Part shown: positions 1 through 12,000 of the stretch, in pieces | Position numbering within the stretch: the first letter of the stretch is position 1 | Layout: each line of letters starts with the position of its first letter | Assembly: GCA_016711295.1 (NCBI GenBank) | Contig: JADJTE010000001.1 | Location: forward strand, 248,001 to 312,000 | Length of the DNA stretch: 64,000 nt | Source of the DNA: Sphingobacteriales bacterium | Lineage (GTDB): Bacteria; Bacteroidota; Bacteroidia; Chitinophagales; UBA2359 | Direction of reading: 5' to 3' | Program-made: the position numbers and the translations under genes | The notes under the pieces: generated by a model | The model's database searches: none | Told to the model about the DNA's origin: nothing | Seen by the model: the letters and a program-made list of their open reading frames with translations, nothing else

Positions 1-2766
1 TTTGTTGTTCGTCAAGCAATAAGGCGCAACGGTGCCGCCCAAGATAGTTTCGTAATAACTATTAAGGTCGTAGAACGAGTTTTCATCGTTGCTACTAGCA
101 CGGTTATCTGTATAAGATGCCTGCGATTCGTCAGGTGCGCTATTGCCAGAGCGGATCCAATTGGTATAGAGCGAGCCTTCGCCGTCAGGCACACCCGCAA
201 TCCATACATCTTGCGGGTCGGCAAAAGTAGCCGTCGCCGATAGGAGGGCATTATTAGTGCCCGACGGATAGGGGCGTTGTGCCATCGTTACCGAAAAGCC
301 CAAGGAACCTTCTGTACCCATAATCACTTGCTCGTAGCCTTGTCCTACTTCTGTTTCGCCGCGATAGGTTTCGCCGCTCGTCAGGTTGCGCAGTATCCAT
401 TTTGATGAGTTGGCTAAGGTCGAGTCGGCGGCATTGTTAAATACCTCCAATTGGAATTGGGCATTGGGTATTTTTAGGGGGTCGAAAATGCGTACATCAA
501 TAGGCCCTTTACCGCCTGTATAAGTGGGCTGGTCGTCGTAGTTATTAGATAAGGCGTTTTGTACTGATGCGGCTGTCATTTCTACGCTTTGCGCACCGTT
601 GCCATAGCCTTGAACTACTTTTATTTCCAAATCTATCGCCATATTTCGAGCCAAGCACCAAGCCGCCTACTTGCGGGGTAGGGATATGGGGTATAGCTTC
701 GTATTTTTTGATATTGCGTCGTCCTTCTAAGTAAGGTGTCAGCTGCACAGTAGGGTTGCCAGGATTATCGGGGTCGTAGGTCGTATGTCCGTTATAAGCA
801 TAAGCCACTGCCGAGAAGTAATAGCGTTGGTTGTTGATGAGGCGTTTGTCGTTGGCATCGACAGGTGCAAATAAATCTTGCGTGATACGGAAGCCTGGCT
901 TGATACCTTCGTCGTTAGATACCACTTTTAGCGTAGGAGCCAATACGCCCACATCGGTATTGATAGCCCAATTGACTACTTTCTTCACACCGTTGCGCAC
1001 ATCGACGATGGCTATAAGCTGTGCCAAGCTGGGGTCGCCATAGTCGGCTGCTGATACGGTAATGTTTTTTAATTGATAAATTTTATATCCCTCAAAACGG
1101 TATGTCGTATCAGTAATGCTGGGGTCGTTTTCAGATTGTGCTTTCAATACGGCATCTGCTTCTTCATATTGCTCGTAGGCATTATTCGATTTGAGCGAGT
1201 CATTAAAGAGGGTTAAAATAACTTCGCGGTCTAATTCGCGTATGGCGATGTCGGGCGCATCGGGTCCATCTTTGAGTTTGAAATTGCTATCGAACAAGGC
1301 TTGCGCTTTTTTGTCGGCACTCAAAATTTGGTCATAGCTCGTATTAGGACAACCACCTACTTGGGGCATCCAAATAACACCCACAATAACATCATTTACC
1401 GCACCCGGCTCTAAGCGGAAAGGTCCAGAGGCTTGGATAAAGCGGCGGTCGGCACATTCTATGCCTTCCGAACACTCCGACCATCCGGTGGGGTCGGTGG
1501 GGTCGTCGGGAAACATGTAGGGGCAAGGTTCGGTACCACCACGGGCATTACCACCACAGGTAAACGGAATACCATCTTTCCAAACACCTGCCATATAGCC
1601 ATAGAAGTGCGAAGCAATTTCGGGGTTGCCCGTCACAGTAAAATCGTTATTATAATACGTAAATGCCGACATGCCTTGTTGTATCGTGTCTTGCGTGCCG
1701 TCCCCGTCAAAATCGCCTATTTTGTTGGGTCCTTTGAAAAAATCTACGCCCACCATTGGCGGGGGCGAGCCATATACACCGTCATTATTATCGCAGTTAT
1801 ATACAATGCCCAAGCCCTCTTCGGGCTGACAGCCTACATAATCGTCGAAAGCATCTCCCAAGTCGGCATCTACCCACTGCCCGAAATAGGTACTATCGAG
1901 CGCAACAGATGATTTGTTATCGACAATGTATTTGTAAAACGTCATGTTATTTACCTCGTCGTTGGTGGCAAAGGCAAAGGCTAAACTGCTTACCTCCAAT
2001 CCGATAGCTTCTCCGCCTGTTTCGGAGTGGGTATTACCTTTATCATTAAATACCCACCACACCATTTGGTCGCCGTAGATACCTTCTAATTCTGAATTGA
2101 TGACGGGATAATCGCCGTTGGTGGGGTCATAATCGCCGTCGCCGTTATCGTCCCAAAAAGGGGCGAGGTCTTTATCTAAGGGCAATTCAAAGTCGCTGAA
2201 ATAAGGATTATTTCTACCAGCCAAAGTAAAACACTTTCGGGTACTTGGTTAACGGCTGCCGAACCGCCGCCAGCAGCGAGGGCAGCGCGTAAGGTGTTGA
2301 TGTCTGCTGACGTAACCGACCATACGCGGTCAAAATTGTTGCAGACATCGGCGTTAGTATTGCCATTATCGTCTAATATACCTGGGAAAAAGTCATTACC
2401 CGTTTGGCGGTAGGTTTGTGCAGCTATTTTTAGTTGTCCTCCGTCGTCAATACCGCCAATCCAGAGCGCACCTGCATAGATAGAGTTTTTAGTGGCTTCG
2501 GCAGAGTTTGGGGGCAATTTGGGCACTTCATAGTGGGGAGTCTGCTGTACGGGGTCCCACCACATATCGCCACCCGTCAAGATACGCGCCCGCACGTTGT
2601 TAATATCCATATCAAATTGCGTAGCGGCAGCCAAGCAGTCTTGGTCGGTCTTACCACTCGAAGATGGCGGCGGGGGTAGGGGCGGCATGCCGATGTTTTC
2701 GCGTGCCGACAAGGGTATTGTCAGCCAAAGGCAAGCGAGTACGGTTATTATTTTTTGTAGATTCAT
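1..2766 (-). CDS. Secreted protein paired with the TonB-dependent receptor; 3' end outside window, two frameshifts
   Basis: The protein begins with a signal peptide (MNLQKIITVLACLWL..., cleavage near residue 21) and a proline-rich stretch, followed by a long extracellular region rich in Asp, Gly and Asn. I recognise no catalytic domain. The reading frame breaks near 2220, where the sequence moves from the N-terminal frame into one starting AGRNNPYFSDFELP, and again near 650; it then stays open to base 1, so the C-terminus is missing. It starts 23 bp after the stop of the TonB-dependent receptor on the same strand. In Bacteroidota such a gene after a receptor is usually a large secreted protein, often with a T9SS sorting domain at its end; that end cannot be seen here. 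The coding sense continues smoothly across both breaks, so they are probably sequencing errors. Function unknown. Confidence 0.7.
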
Positions 2767-2789
2767 GGTGTTTGTTGTTAATTAAGCGA

Positions 2790-5700
2790 TTAGAAATTAA
2801 ACATTAAGCCCAAGCGAATGCGGCGTGGCAAGCTGAGATTTTCGGGGTTAATAACGCGCGTAGTATATTGGTCGATAAAACCCGGATTATCCGTTGTATT
2901 GGTTACTTCGATGCTCGTTTGCCCAGCGGCAGAGGTCAAATAACCATCGTCTACGGGGCTACCCGTGAAAGCATATACGCCCGTTACGTTACGGCTGTTC
3001 AGTAGGTTCTGAATGAGTAGATAGACGCTCAAATAGCGGTTGCTTTTGCCTTCTTTTTGCCAAAATTGAGTTTAAAGTCTTTGTCCACGCGCAAGTCGGC
3101 ACGGAAATTGAAAGGCAGGCGCGAGCCATTGAAAGTGCCTTCGATATCATTTCGGTTCTGTACGCCAAATTTGGCTTCGGGCACGGCATTCTCTTGACGC
3201 GAATAGGGTTCGCCCGAACGCCCGCGCAAAATGAGGTTGATGCCCAGATTTTCTAAGAAATTTTTGCCAAACAATTTAGGTCCGTTGTATTCTGCGCCTT
3301 CGCCGTAGCGATAGTCAAACGATAGGTTGAGCAAGTGGCGCGAGTCGTAGCTCAATGGGAATATAGTGCGCACATTGGGACGGTCGTTATCGATAAGGGC
3401 TTCTTGCGAGCGGTCGCCCGAGCCCGTACCATCGGCATATTGCAGGGTATAGGTAAAGGTCATACGCACATTTTGGGTACGGCGCAGGTCATACGAAAGT
3501 TCCAAACCTTTTACTGTACCGAAGTCCACATTGCCGAATGTCGTATAGCCCGAAGGTGGTGCGCCGCGCTCGATAAAGGCGTTGCGAATGGCTACCACCT
3601 GCAACATATCTTTTAATTCGCGATAAAATCCCGATAGCGTAATGGCTGATGTTTGACCCAATTTCTGCTTGAAGCCCAATTGGTAATCTACCGTGCGTTC
3701 GGGGCGCAGGTTGGGGTTGCTGAGTAAGCCTTGGGCAGTAGTCGTAAAATAGTAGTAGTCCGAAGGCGTGCTGACCATACGTCCTTGTGGGCGTTGGGTC
3801 AATACGTCGTAGTGGGCAAAGAATATGGCTTCTTCCGAAATCTCGAACGAGAAAGCAATGCGCGGCATAATATTTATTTGGGGTTTGTAGTCTTCAAATG
3901 CCAAAGTAGGATTATAACTATCAGAGCGCGATGTTTGGGCTTGTCCTTCTACTAAATAAGGATATACCGAAGTGCCTTGTTGCAATAAGCTGGGGCTTTC
4001 GACCGTACTACCGCTTTCGTTATACCATTGGTCGCCGTTGCGGTAGCCTACGATGCGGGTGGGGTTTTCTTCGGCATTGACATATACTACGTAATCATCG
4101 CCGATATTGCCAGGATGTGCGCCCAGATTGCTCACTTCACTCGCGGTTTTTACGGCAAACAAGGGCGAATATTTGTCTTTGGGCACTTTTTGGTTGGCAT
4201 CGAACCTATCTACGCGCACCCCTACATTAAAGATAAGGTCTTTGAAAGCAAATTTATCTTGGATAAAACCCGCCATATATACTGGACGGAAAGCCGCTTG
4301 GGGGCGGGTGGGCATGCCATTGGCATCTTTGGCTGTCCAAAAATCTTCAAATGCAGGCTGCGAACTCAATACATTGCCCAAATAATCATAGCCCGAATAA
4401 TCAACATAGGCAGATGTGCCGCCATTGACCAATAATTCGGTTGGTGAGAACATGTCTAAGGTATAGTCAGAGGGGCTTTTGCTCCAAGTATCGACAAAAT
4501 CGGTAGCACCGTAACCAAATTTTTCGCGGAATTTTTTGTCGAAATAGGTCTGGTTGTTAGCAACTACGTTGTACGTAATCGTATCGTTGAGGTCAAACAC
4601 TACTGTCGAGCCGCTTTGTTGCAATTGTTCATATTCTTGCATTGTATAGCGGTTGCCATCTATAACCAAGATAGGGTTATTGAGGTCGAAGTCAATACCA
4701 TCGCCAAATTTGCCTACTTGGTCGTCCATCAAATCCCATAGATTACCGGGGTTGAGGTTATAGAAGCGGTCAATTCGTTGTTCATACTCAAAACCAAACT
4801 CAATGGCGTGTTTGTTGCGGTCTGACGCGCCTGGTTTTTTGATGTCGAACGAACCTAAGAAGGTCAAACGGTATTGGTCGTTGTTGCGATTGAAAATAAC
4901 ATCGTGGGGTGTGCCCGGTGTGTAGTATAAGCTATATGGTGATACGTTAGATGCAGCCAAGCTACCATTGCGGTAGGGTAGGTCGGCGCGGTTATTGACG
5001 ATATTGCCCAACGAATAAAAGTCGCTCACATAAGCAGCGCGGTCGGTATTACCGCCACTTTCGGTAAAGGTAATATTGCGCGGCGAATAAGCATTGAGGT
5101 AATAGCCCGTAAGCGGCGTATTGGGGTTTTTGATATCGCCTTCGGTAAATAAATAGGTGGGTTCAAACGAAGTATTGAACTGTCCTACATAACCATAAGC
5201 AAATATGTCGTCTTTAAAGATGGGGTCATAGCTTTTTTCGCGCGATTTGGAGTAGTCAAACTGCAAGGTGTAGTAGGCGTTTTGCAATGCCGATGCCTTG
5301 GCGGGTTTGGCAGCGTCAGCTGATAGGTCTTTTTGTGCGCCTAAGCGTTGGGTGATGCGCAGGTAAGCACGGTAATCGTTAAAATCATATTTGGGCGTAT
5401 GGTCCCAGTTGAACATCTGAAAACGGCGGTGATACTCGCGGCTATACAAAGCGCGGGTGATACCCCCCGTAACGTAGTCATACGTGCCGCCGATGGTAAA
5501 GTTGAGATTGGGCACGGGCTGAATATCTATTTTGCCCGCTGCGTTATATTGATTTTTTGCCATATTGGGACGATTGGGTACGTTCTCCATCGACTCGAAG
5601 CCCATATAGCGCGTGGTATCTAAGCCCGATACCGTCAAGGGATTGTTGCGAATGTCTTCCAATACTTCGTCGCGCACTTTCCATGTACCGACATAAGAAG

Positions 5701-6562
5701 GGTCGTCGTCGTCTTCGTGCGTGTATTCGCCCGACAAAAAGAAGCCCATTAAAGTGCGCTCTTTGTCTGTGCCCTTTTTGACCTTGAACAAGGGTCCTGA
5801 TACGTTGAAATTGCCCAAATAATAGCCGTAGTTGTCTAAAAATTTGGAGGTAGCCAACTCTACGCCGCCCGCAAATTGTGCCGACGGACCGCGCGTGGTG
5901 ATGTTGATGATACCGCCCGTAGCATCGCCATAACGAGCGGGTACGCCGCCCGTCACTACGGTTAGCTGCTCAATCGCTGACTGGGGCAAGTTGCTACCGC
6001 CGCGCACCTTGATACCATCGATATATACGTCCGTAGCCTCCGAGCGCGAGCCTTTGACGTTGATGCCACCGCCTTCGTCCGACTGATAGACACCCGCAGT
6101 ATTGGCAGCAATTGAATTGACGCTACGAGTAGGCAAATTGACAATCTCCTCCTTCGTAACGGTGCTACCCGTCGAGGTTTGGTCAGCTTGCAATAACGGC
6201 ACTTTATACTGCACAACTACTATCTCGTCCAAAATAGTAGCGTCTGAACTCATTTTTACGTCCAAAAACGTAATCTTGTCGGCGTTTACGATAACGCCTT
6301 GTATTTCACTAGCCGCATAACCCACATAGGTCACTTTTACGGTATAAGCACCCGCAGGCAGAGGTTTGATAGAGTAGTAACCATCAAAATCGGTTTGGGT
6401 AGCCTGAATCGTTCCGTTTACCGTCAGTTGTACGGTTGCATACGGGACAGTCTCGCCCGTTTTGGTATCGGTCACTTTGCCCTGTATCTCGCCATTCTGA
6501 GCATATATCGCCCCAGTAGCAGCCAGTAACAGCGCGAATAATAGGAATAAAAATCGCCTCAT
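2790..6562 (-). CDS. TonB-dependent receptor with carboxypeptidase regulatory-like domain
   Basis: This is an outer-membrane receptor of about 1,255 residues. Residues 1-21 are a signal peptide ending IYAQ. Residues about 25-110 form a carboxypeptidase-regulatory-like beta-sandwich (GKVTDTKTGETVPYATV ... FDGYYSIKPLPAGAYTV). Residues about 130-250 are the plug (EEIVNLPTRSVNSIAA, INVKGSRSEATDVYIDG). The rest is the beta-barrel, ending with the typical terminal aromatic in GLMFNF. A frameshift at about 3050, in an A-rich run, separates the last 80 residues; the joined reading is ...FGKKEGKSNRYLSVYLLIQNLLN. The family moves large substrates across the outer membrane using TonB energy, but the ligand cannot be read from the sequence. 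No SusD-like partner follows; the downstream gene is a secreted protein of unknown role. Confidence 0.9.
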
Positions 6563-6698
6563 AACTAAATATTGATTGTGAATAATTTATTTTAGTGGGG
6601 GGTAAAATTACGTTTTTTTATCGATATACCTTAACATTGTTTAACGATTATGACAATTGCATTACACTAAGCGGCTCTGCTCGGCATCTCGATTTGCT

Positions 6699-7636
6699 TT
6701 ATTCCATCGCAGCAATGATTTTTTTAGCCAATATTGCTGCTATCTTATATGCCGATTCGTGCGATACGCCCGCTGTATGAGGCGTTAGTACTACGTTATT
6801 TCTTCTGATGAGTGCTTCGTACCATTGCCAATCGGCTTCGCTAAATGCGCCCAAATCTTCGTTTTCAAATACATCTAAGGCTGCCCCGCGCAATTTGCCA
6901 TTTTCCAAAGATTCCAATACATCAACGGTTTTGACCACTTCGCCGCGCGAAGTATTGACAAAAAAGATGGGTTTGGCAAAACGCGCTATAAATTGCTTAT
7001 CGACTAAATGTTTGGTTTCGGACGTAAAAGGTATGTGCAAACTCAACACATCAGATTCCGCAAAAATAGTCGTCATATCGCTTTCTATCACGGTGGCATT
7101 GCTAAAACCCGTTTTGTACTTGTCGTATGCCAAGCAACGCACCCCAAAACCCGCCAATCGCCGCACAAATGCCGAACCTGTATTACCATAGCCGATAATG
7201 CCCACTGTTTTGCCCAATATCTCGGTGCCAGTATTGTCGAGGCGTTTCCAAAAATGCTGCCGTAGCTCGCGGTCGCTCTTTATAATATGGTGAAACAAAC
7301 CAAGCATCATACCCACCGCCTGCTCCGCTACCGAATCGCAATTGCCCTCGGCGAATTGAGGCATAGGATACCGCGCTTCGTGGCATATTCCGTATCTATC
7401 AATTCCATGCCCGAACCCGTGCGCCCGATGAAGCGCAAGCGCGGGGCACGGTCTATCAATGCACTATCTATCTTTATTTTGCTACGCACTACTAAACCTA
7501 CATAATCGCCAATAATTTGAGCTACTTCGTCGTAGGTCGTTTTTTCGATATGGATACACTCAAATCCCGCCTGCCACAACTGCTCGGCTAAAATGGGATG
7601 TACGACTTCGGTAATCAATACTTTGCCTTTTTGCAT
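6699..7636 (-). CDS. D-2-hydroxyacid dehydrogenase (phosphoglycerate dehydrogenase-like)
   Basis: This is an NAD-dependent 2-hydroxyacid dehydrogenase of about 312 residues, close to the family norm. The N-terminal substrate domain contains VRSKIKIDSALID and the conserved RTGSGMELIDTEYA segment. A frameshift near 7355 splits the gene; the joined reading NSPEGNCDSVAEQAVGMML matches the family. The nucleotide-binding motif GIIGYGNTGSAFVRRL is followed by the catalytic Arg of NTSRGE, the Glu of FENEDLG and the catalytic His of LTPHTAG. The start MQKGKVLITE is chosen over an ATG eight codons upstream because it matches family N-termini. It may act in serine synthesis, but no ACT domain or serC neighbour is present, so the substrate is open. 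It lies 136 bp upstream of the TonB receptor on the same strand. Confidence 0.85.
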
Positions 7637-8104
7637 AATATTTTGAGTTTGAAACCCCAAAAGTATTACTTTTCAGGCAATTTCGCTAAGGTTTTGGCTT
7701 TTTAGTGCTATTTTAGCTCCTATGAAGGGCAAATTTCCGATAAAATACATGCGCCACCAAATATTTTTATAAGGGCGCATCGTTAATAACCGTAAATGAA
7801 AAAATCATAATCAACTGTCTTACAGTAGTTTAAAGCAAAAAATGCGTGTTTTTATCGTGAAATAAGCCTAAAAAATAGTCGAAAGAAAATAGCATTAAAA
7901 ACGAGTAAGATAGTTATGTAGCGATAAGTCAATATTACATTATTTTATTAAATAATTTTTATTTATAATAGAAAAATTTTAACATAATTAGTGATTAAAA
8001 TAATAAAACAAAACCGAACCGTTTTTAAAAATATTCCTCTACACGCTACTCACACCCAAAAAATTCTACCTTTGCACCCTCTTATTTATCACCCCTCCTA
8101 AACT
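7637..8104. other. AT-rich divergent intergenic region
   Basis: This 468 bp spacer separates two divergently transcribed genes. It is strongly AT-rich between 7840 and 8040. The only recognisable signal is a TAnnTTTG box facing right, listed separately. No ORF, repeat copy or RNA gene was recognised. Confidence 0.6.
8067..8074 (+). promoter_or_regulatory. Bacteroidota-type -7 promoter box
   Basis: TACCTTTG fits the TAnnTTTG -7 consensus and lies 31 bp before the start codon at 8105. A clear -33 TTG element is not visible at the expected spacing. Confidence 0.5.
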
Positions 8105-8953
8105 ATGTCCTTAAAGCCCACACCTATTTCCTTGCCCGAAGCCCTCGCGCTCGCGCCCAAGCTCTGCCAACAAGTATGTCTCATAGCCGAACAAGCGGCT
8201 CGTTATATCGAAAGCCAGTACGGGCGCGTGAAACCACATGACATCGACGAAAAAACCCGCAATAATTTGGTGAGCTATGTTGATAAAAATGCCGAACAAC
8301 AGATTGTCGCCGCCTTACGCCCCTTACTACCCGATGCCGGCTTCATTACCGAAGAAGATACCGCCACCGAAAACGGTACTTCGCCCCTGCGTTGGGTAAT
8401 AGACCCCTTAGACGGCACTACCAATTTTTTGTACCACATACCCGTCTTCTCCGTTAGCATTGCACTGCTATATGACCAGCAACCCATCGTAGGCGTAGTA
8501 TACGATGTATGTCGCCGCGAGTGCTTTGCAGCTTGGTACGGCGGCGTGCTCTTAAACGGCGTGCCTTTCTCGATGGGAAATTGCAGACAGTTGTCCGATG
8601 CCATAATCGCTACCGGATTCCCATACTACGATTTTTCGCGATTAGAACCCTATATCAATGCCCTTCGGCATCTCGTATTACACACGCGAGGAGTGCGCCG
8701 CTTAGGGTCAGCCGCCATCGACCTTTGCTACGTAGCTTGTGGTCGCTACGATGCTTTTTTCGAACATGCCCTACATGCCTGGGACGTAGCCGCAGGCATA
8801 CTGATTACACAAGAAGCAGGAGGTATAGTGAGCGACTTCGAAGGCGGTACTGATTATCTATTCGGCAAACAAATCGTAGCTGCCAACCACCACCTGATGC
8901 CCGATTTTATGCATATCATGCGCCAATATTTCGACCGTACTGAATGTCCATAA
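8105..8953 (+). CDS. Inositol monophosphatase family protein
   Basis: This is a Mg-dependent phosphatase of 282 residues, a normal length for the family. The metal-binding signatures are intact: ITEED around residue 82, WVIDPLDGTTNF around residues 97-108, and HAWDVAAGILITQEAGG around residues 222-238. The family includes inositol-1-phosphatase, fructose-1,6-bisphosphatase-like and 3'-phosphoadenosine-5'-phosphate phosphatases; the exact substrate is not evident. Among Bacteroidota it is often annotated SuhB-like. The gene stands alone between a divergent promoter region and a convergent terminator hairpin, so it is probably monocistronic. Confidence 0.9.
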   Translation: MSLKPTPISLPEALALAPKLCQQVCLIAEQAARYIESQYGRVKPHDIDEKTRNNLVSYVDKNAEQQIVAALRPLLPDAGFITEEDTATENGTSPLRWVIDPLDGTTNFLYHIPVFSVSIALLYDQQPIVGVVYDVCRRECFAAWYGGVLLNGVPFSMGNCRQLSDAIIATGFPYYDFSRLEPYINALRHLVLHTRGVRRLGSAAIDLCYVACGRYDAFFEHALHAWDVAAGILITQEAGGIVSDFEGGTDYLFGKQIVAANHHLMPDFMHIMRQYFDRTECP

Positions 8954-9000
8954 ATACTCCCAAACAGCAAACTGCAATCATCAAAACCATCTCAAAACAA

Positions 9001-9032
9001 ATTCCCACCCTACACATGGTAGAGTGGGGAAT
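9001..9032. terminator. Bidirectional hairpin between convergent genes
   Basis: ATTCCCACCCTAC at 9001-9013 pairs with GTAGAGTGGGGAAT at 9019-9032, with one bulge and one mismatch around a five-base loop. It lies between the stops of two convergent genes and could end both transcripts. Confidence 0.55.
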
Positions 9033-9062
9033 TGTAATTCTATCAAATCAGGAGCAATTTCG

Positions 9063-12000
9063 CTATTTCGTTACTACGATGCGCAATGTTTCGCGGTACC
9101 CGCTTTGCGATACTAATAAGACATTATAAACGCCTGCCGCTAAATCGGATACAGGTAAAGACAATTCGTAATCGGCTTCTTCTTCGGCTATACCGTCAAA
9201 CAATACCGCCACTTCTCTGCCTTCCATCGAGTAAACACCCAAATACATGCGCTCATTAGACCAACTCGTGAATTTAATCGTGCTTACGTCCGAAGTCGGG
9301 TTCGGGTAAGCCGTCAAACCATCAAACGAAATGCCTTCGGCTTTAGTACGACCGCGTGTTGCTAAGGGCACAAAATACGATACTACCTTGCTGTTACCCG
9401 CGCAATCAGTAATGGTAACGGTATACCAACCTGTCGCTAAGGGGCTAATCACGAACGAACTACCACCCGTAGCACTGCCCGAAGAAGGTCCAGACCAAGC
9501 GTAGTTATAGGTATTACCTGTACAAGGCGTACCGCCTGCTACGTTCAGCGTAATTGAGCCGTTGCTCGTGCCATTGTCTTTGCCAATGCTATAGCTCACT
9601 ACATTTAGCACCGCACCACAGCTATTGACTGCTACCGTAGCACTCGCTGTTGCTGTACAACCCGATGCGTTTGTCACCGTAACGGTATAAGTACCCGCCA
9701 TTGCCAGCGTAGCACTACCGCGAGACGGATTTTGTAGCGATGAACTAAAACCAGGTCCAGACCAAGCATAAGTAACGCCTCCTGATGCCGTAAGGTTAAT
9801 CGTAGTACCCGTACAAACAGGGCTATTGCTACCCGCTGTAGCAGCAGGTAAGACATTCACCGCTACTGTACGCGATGCGCTTGTCGTACAACCCGATGCG
9901 TTTGTCACCGTAACGGTATAAGTGCCCGCCATGGCTGCTGTCATACCCGTGCGGTTCATCGTAGCAGTAGCTGCCGCGAAACCGCCAGGCCCGCTCCAAG
10001 AATAACTCGTACCGCCCGATGCCGTTAGAGTGAGTGTATTGCCCTCACATACGCTAGTAGGTCCGGTAATATTTACCGTAGGATTAGCATTGACTGTAAC
10101 CACCTGCGAGGCAGTTGCCGTACAGCCGTTGCTACCTGTCACCGTTACGGTATAGGTGCCCGACATAGCTACTGTTGCCGATGGACGGCTAATGCTTGCC
10201 GTATTCGCTGTGAAACCCGGTCCGCTCCATGCATAGCTCGCACCACCTGCTGAGGCACTCAAACTAATTGTATTGCCTACACAGTAACTCGCTGTGCCAG
10301 AAATAGTAGCACTTGGCGGGGTCGTATCGCTCGTAACGCTCGCAGATGCGGTAGCAGTACAGCCGTTTGTGCCGGTTACTGTTACGGTATAAGTGCCTGC
10401 TGCTGTTACTGTACGCGCTGCATCGGTGCTATTGTCGTCCCACAAATAGGTGCGCTGCCTGATGCGGTGAGCATCACGCTGGTGGTCGTACAAGTAAGTA
10501 CTGCCGACGAGGGGCTAACGCTTGCCGTGGGCGGGGTCGTATCGCTCGTAACGCTCGCAGATGCAGTAGCAGTACAGCCGTTTGAACCAGTTACGGTAAC
10601 GGTATAAGTACCTGCTGACATTACGGTACGCGCTGCGTCTGTGCTGCTGTCGTCCCACAAATAGGTGCCGCTGCCTGATGCGGTGAGCATCACGCTGGTA
10701 GTAGTGCAAGTAAGTACTGCCGACGAGGGGCTAACGCTCGCTGTGGGCGGGGTCGTATCGCTCGTAACGCTCGCTGATGCAGTAGCAGTACAGCCGTTTG
10801 AACCAGTTACGGTAACGGTATAAGTACCTGCTGACATTACGGTACGCGCTGCGTCTGTGCTGCTGTCGTCCCACAAATAGTGCGCTGCCTGATGCGGTGA
10901 GAATCACGCTGGTAGTAGTGCAAGTAAGTACTGCCGACGAGGGCTAACGCTCGCTGTGGGCGGGGTCGTATCGCTCGTAACGCTCGCTGATGCGGTAGCA
11001 GTACAGCCGTTTGAACCAGTTACGGTAACGGTATAAGTACCTGCTGACATTACGGTACGCGCTGCGTCTGTGCTGCTGTCGTCCCACAAATAGGTGCCGC
11101 TGCCTGATGCGGTGAGCATCACGCTGGTAGTAGTGCAAGGAAGTACTGCCGACGATGGGCTAACGCTTGCCGTGGCGGGGTCGTATCGCTCGTAACGCTC
11201 GCAGATGCAGTAGCAGTACAGCCGTTTGAACCAGTTACGGTAACGGTATAAGTACCTGCTGACATTACGGTACGCGCTGCGTCTGTGCTGCTGTCGTCCC
11301 ACAAATAGGTGCCGCTGCCTGATGCGGTGAGCATCACGCTGGTAGTAGTGCAAGTAAGTACTGCCGACGAGGGGCTAACGCTCGCTGTGGGCGGGGTCGT
11401 ATCGCTCGTAACGCTCGCAGATGCAGTAGCAGTACAGCCGTTTGTACCGGTTACTGTTACGGTATAAATGGCCGCAGCTGCTAGTATACGCGCTGCGTCG
11501 GTGCTATTGTCGTCCCACAAATAGGTGCCGCTGCCTGATGCAGTTAAGGTCGCGCTGGTGGTCGTACAAGTAAGTACTGCCGACGAGGGGCTAACGCCTG
11601 CCGTGGGCGGTGTCGTATCGCTCGTAACGCTTGCAGATGCAGTAGCAGTACAGCCGTTTGTACCGGTTACTGTTACGGTATAAGTGCCTGCTGCTGTTAC
11701 TGTACGGGCTGCATCGGTGCTATTGTCGTCCCACAAGTAGGTGCCGCTGCCTGACGCAGTTAAGGTCGCGCTGGTGGTCGTACAAGTAAGTACTGCCGAC
11801 GAGGGGCTAACGCCTGCCGTGGGCGGGGTCGTATCGCTCGTAACGCTTGCAGATGCAGTAGCAGTACAGCCGTTTGTACCGGTTACTGTTACGGTATAAG
11901 TGCCTGCTGCTGTTACTGTACGGGCTGCATCGGTGCTATTGTCGTCCCACAAGTAGGTGCCGCTGCCTGACGCAGTTAAGGTCGCGCTGGTGGTCGTGCA

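Noticed and set aside
12..251. Short minus-strand ORF at the left edge as an independent gene
   Set aside because: It reads another frame of the large secreted protein, whose coding sense is continuous through this stretch.
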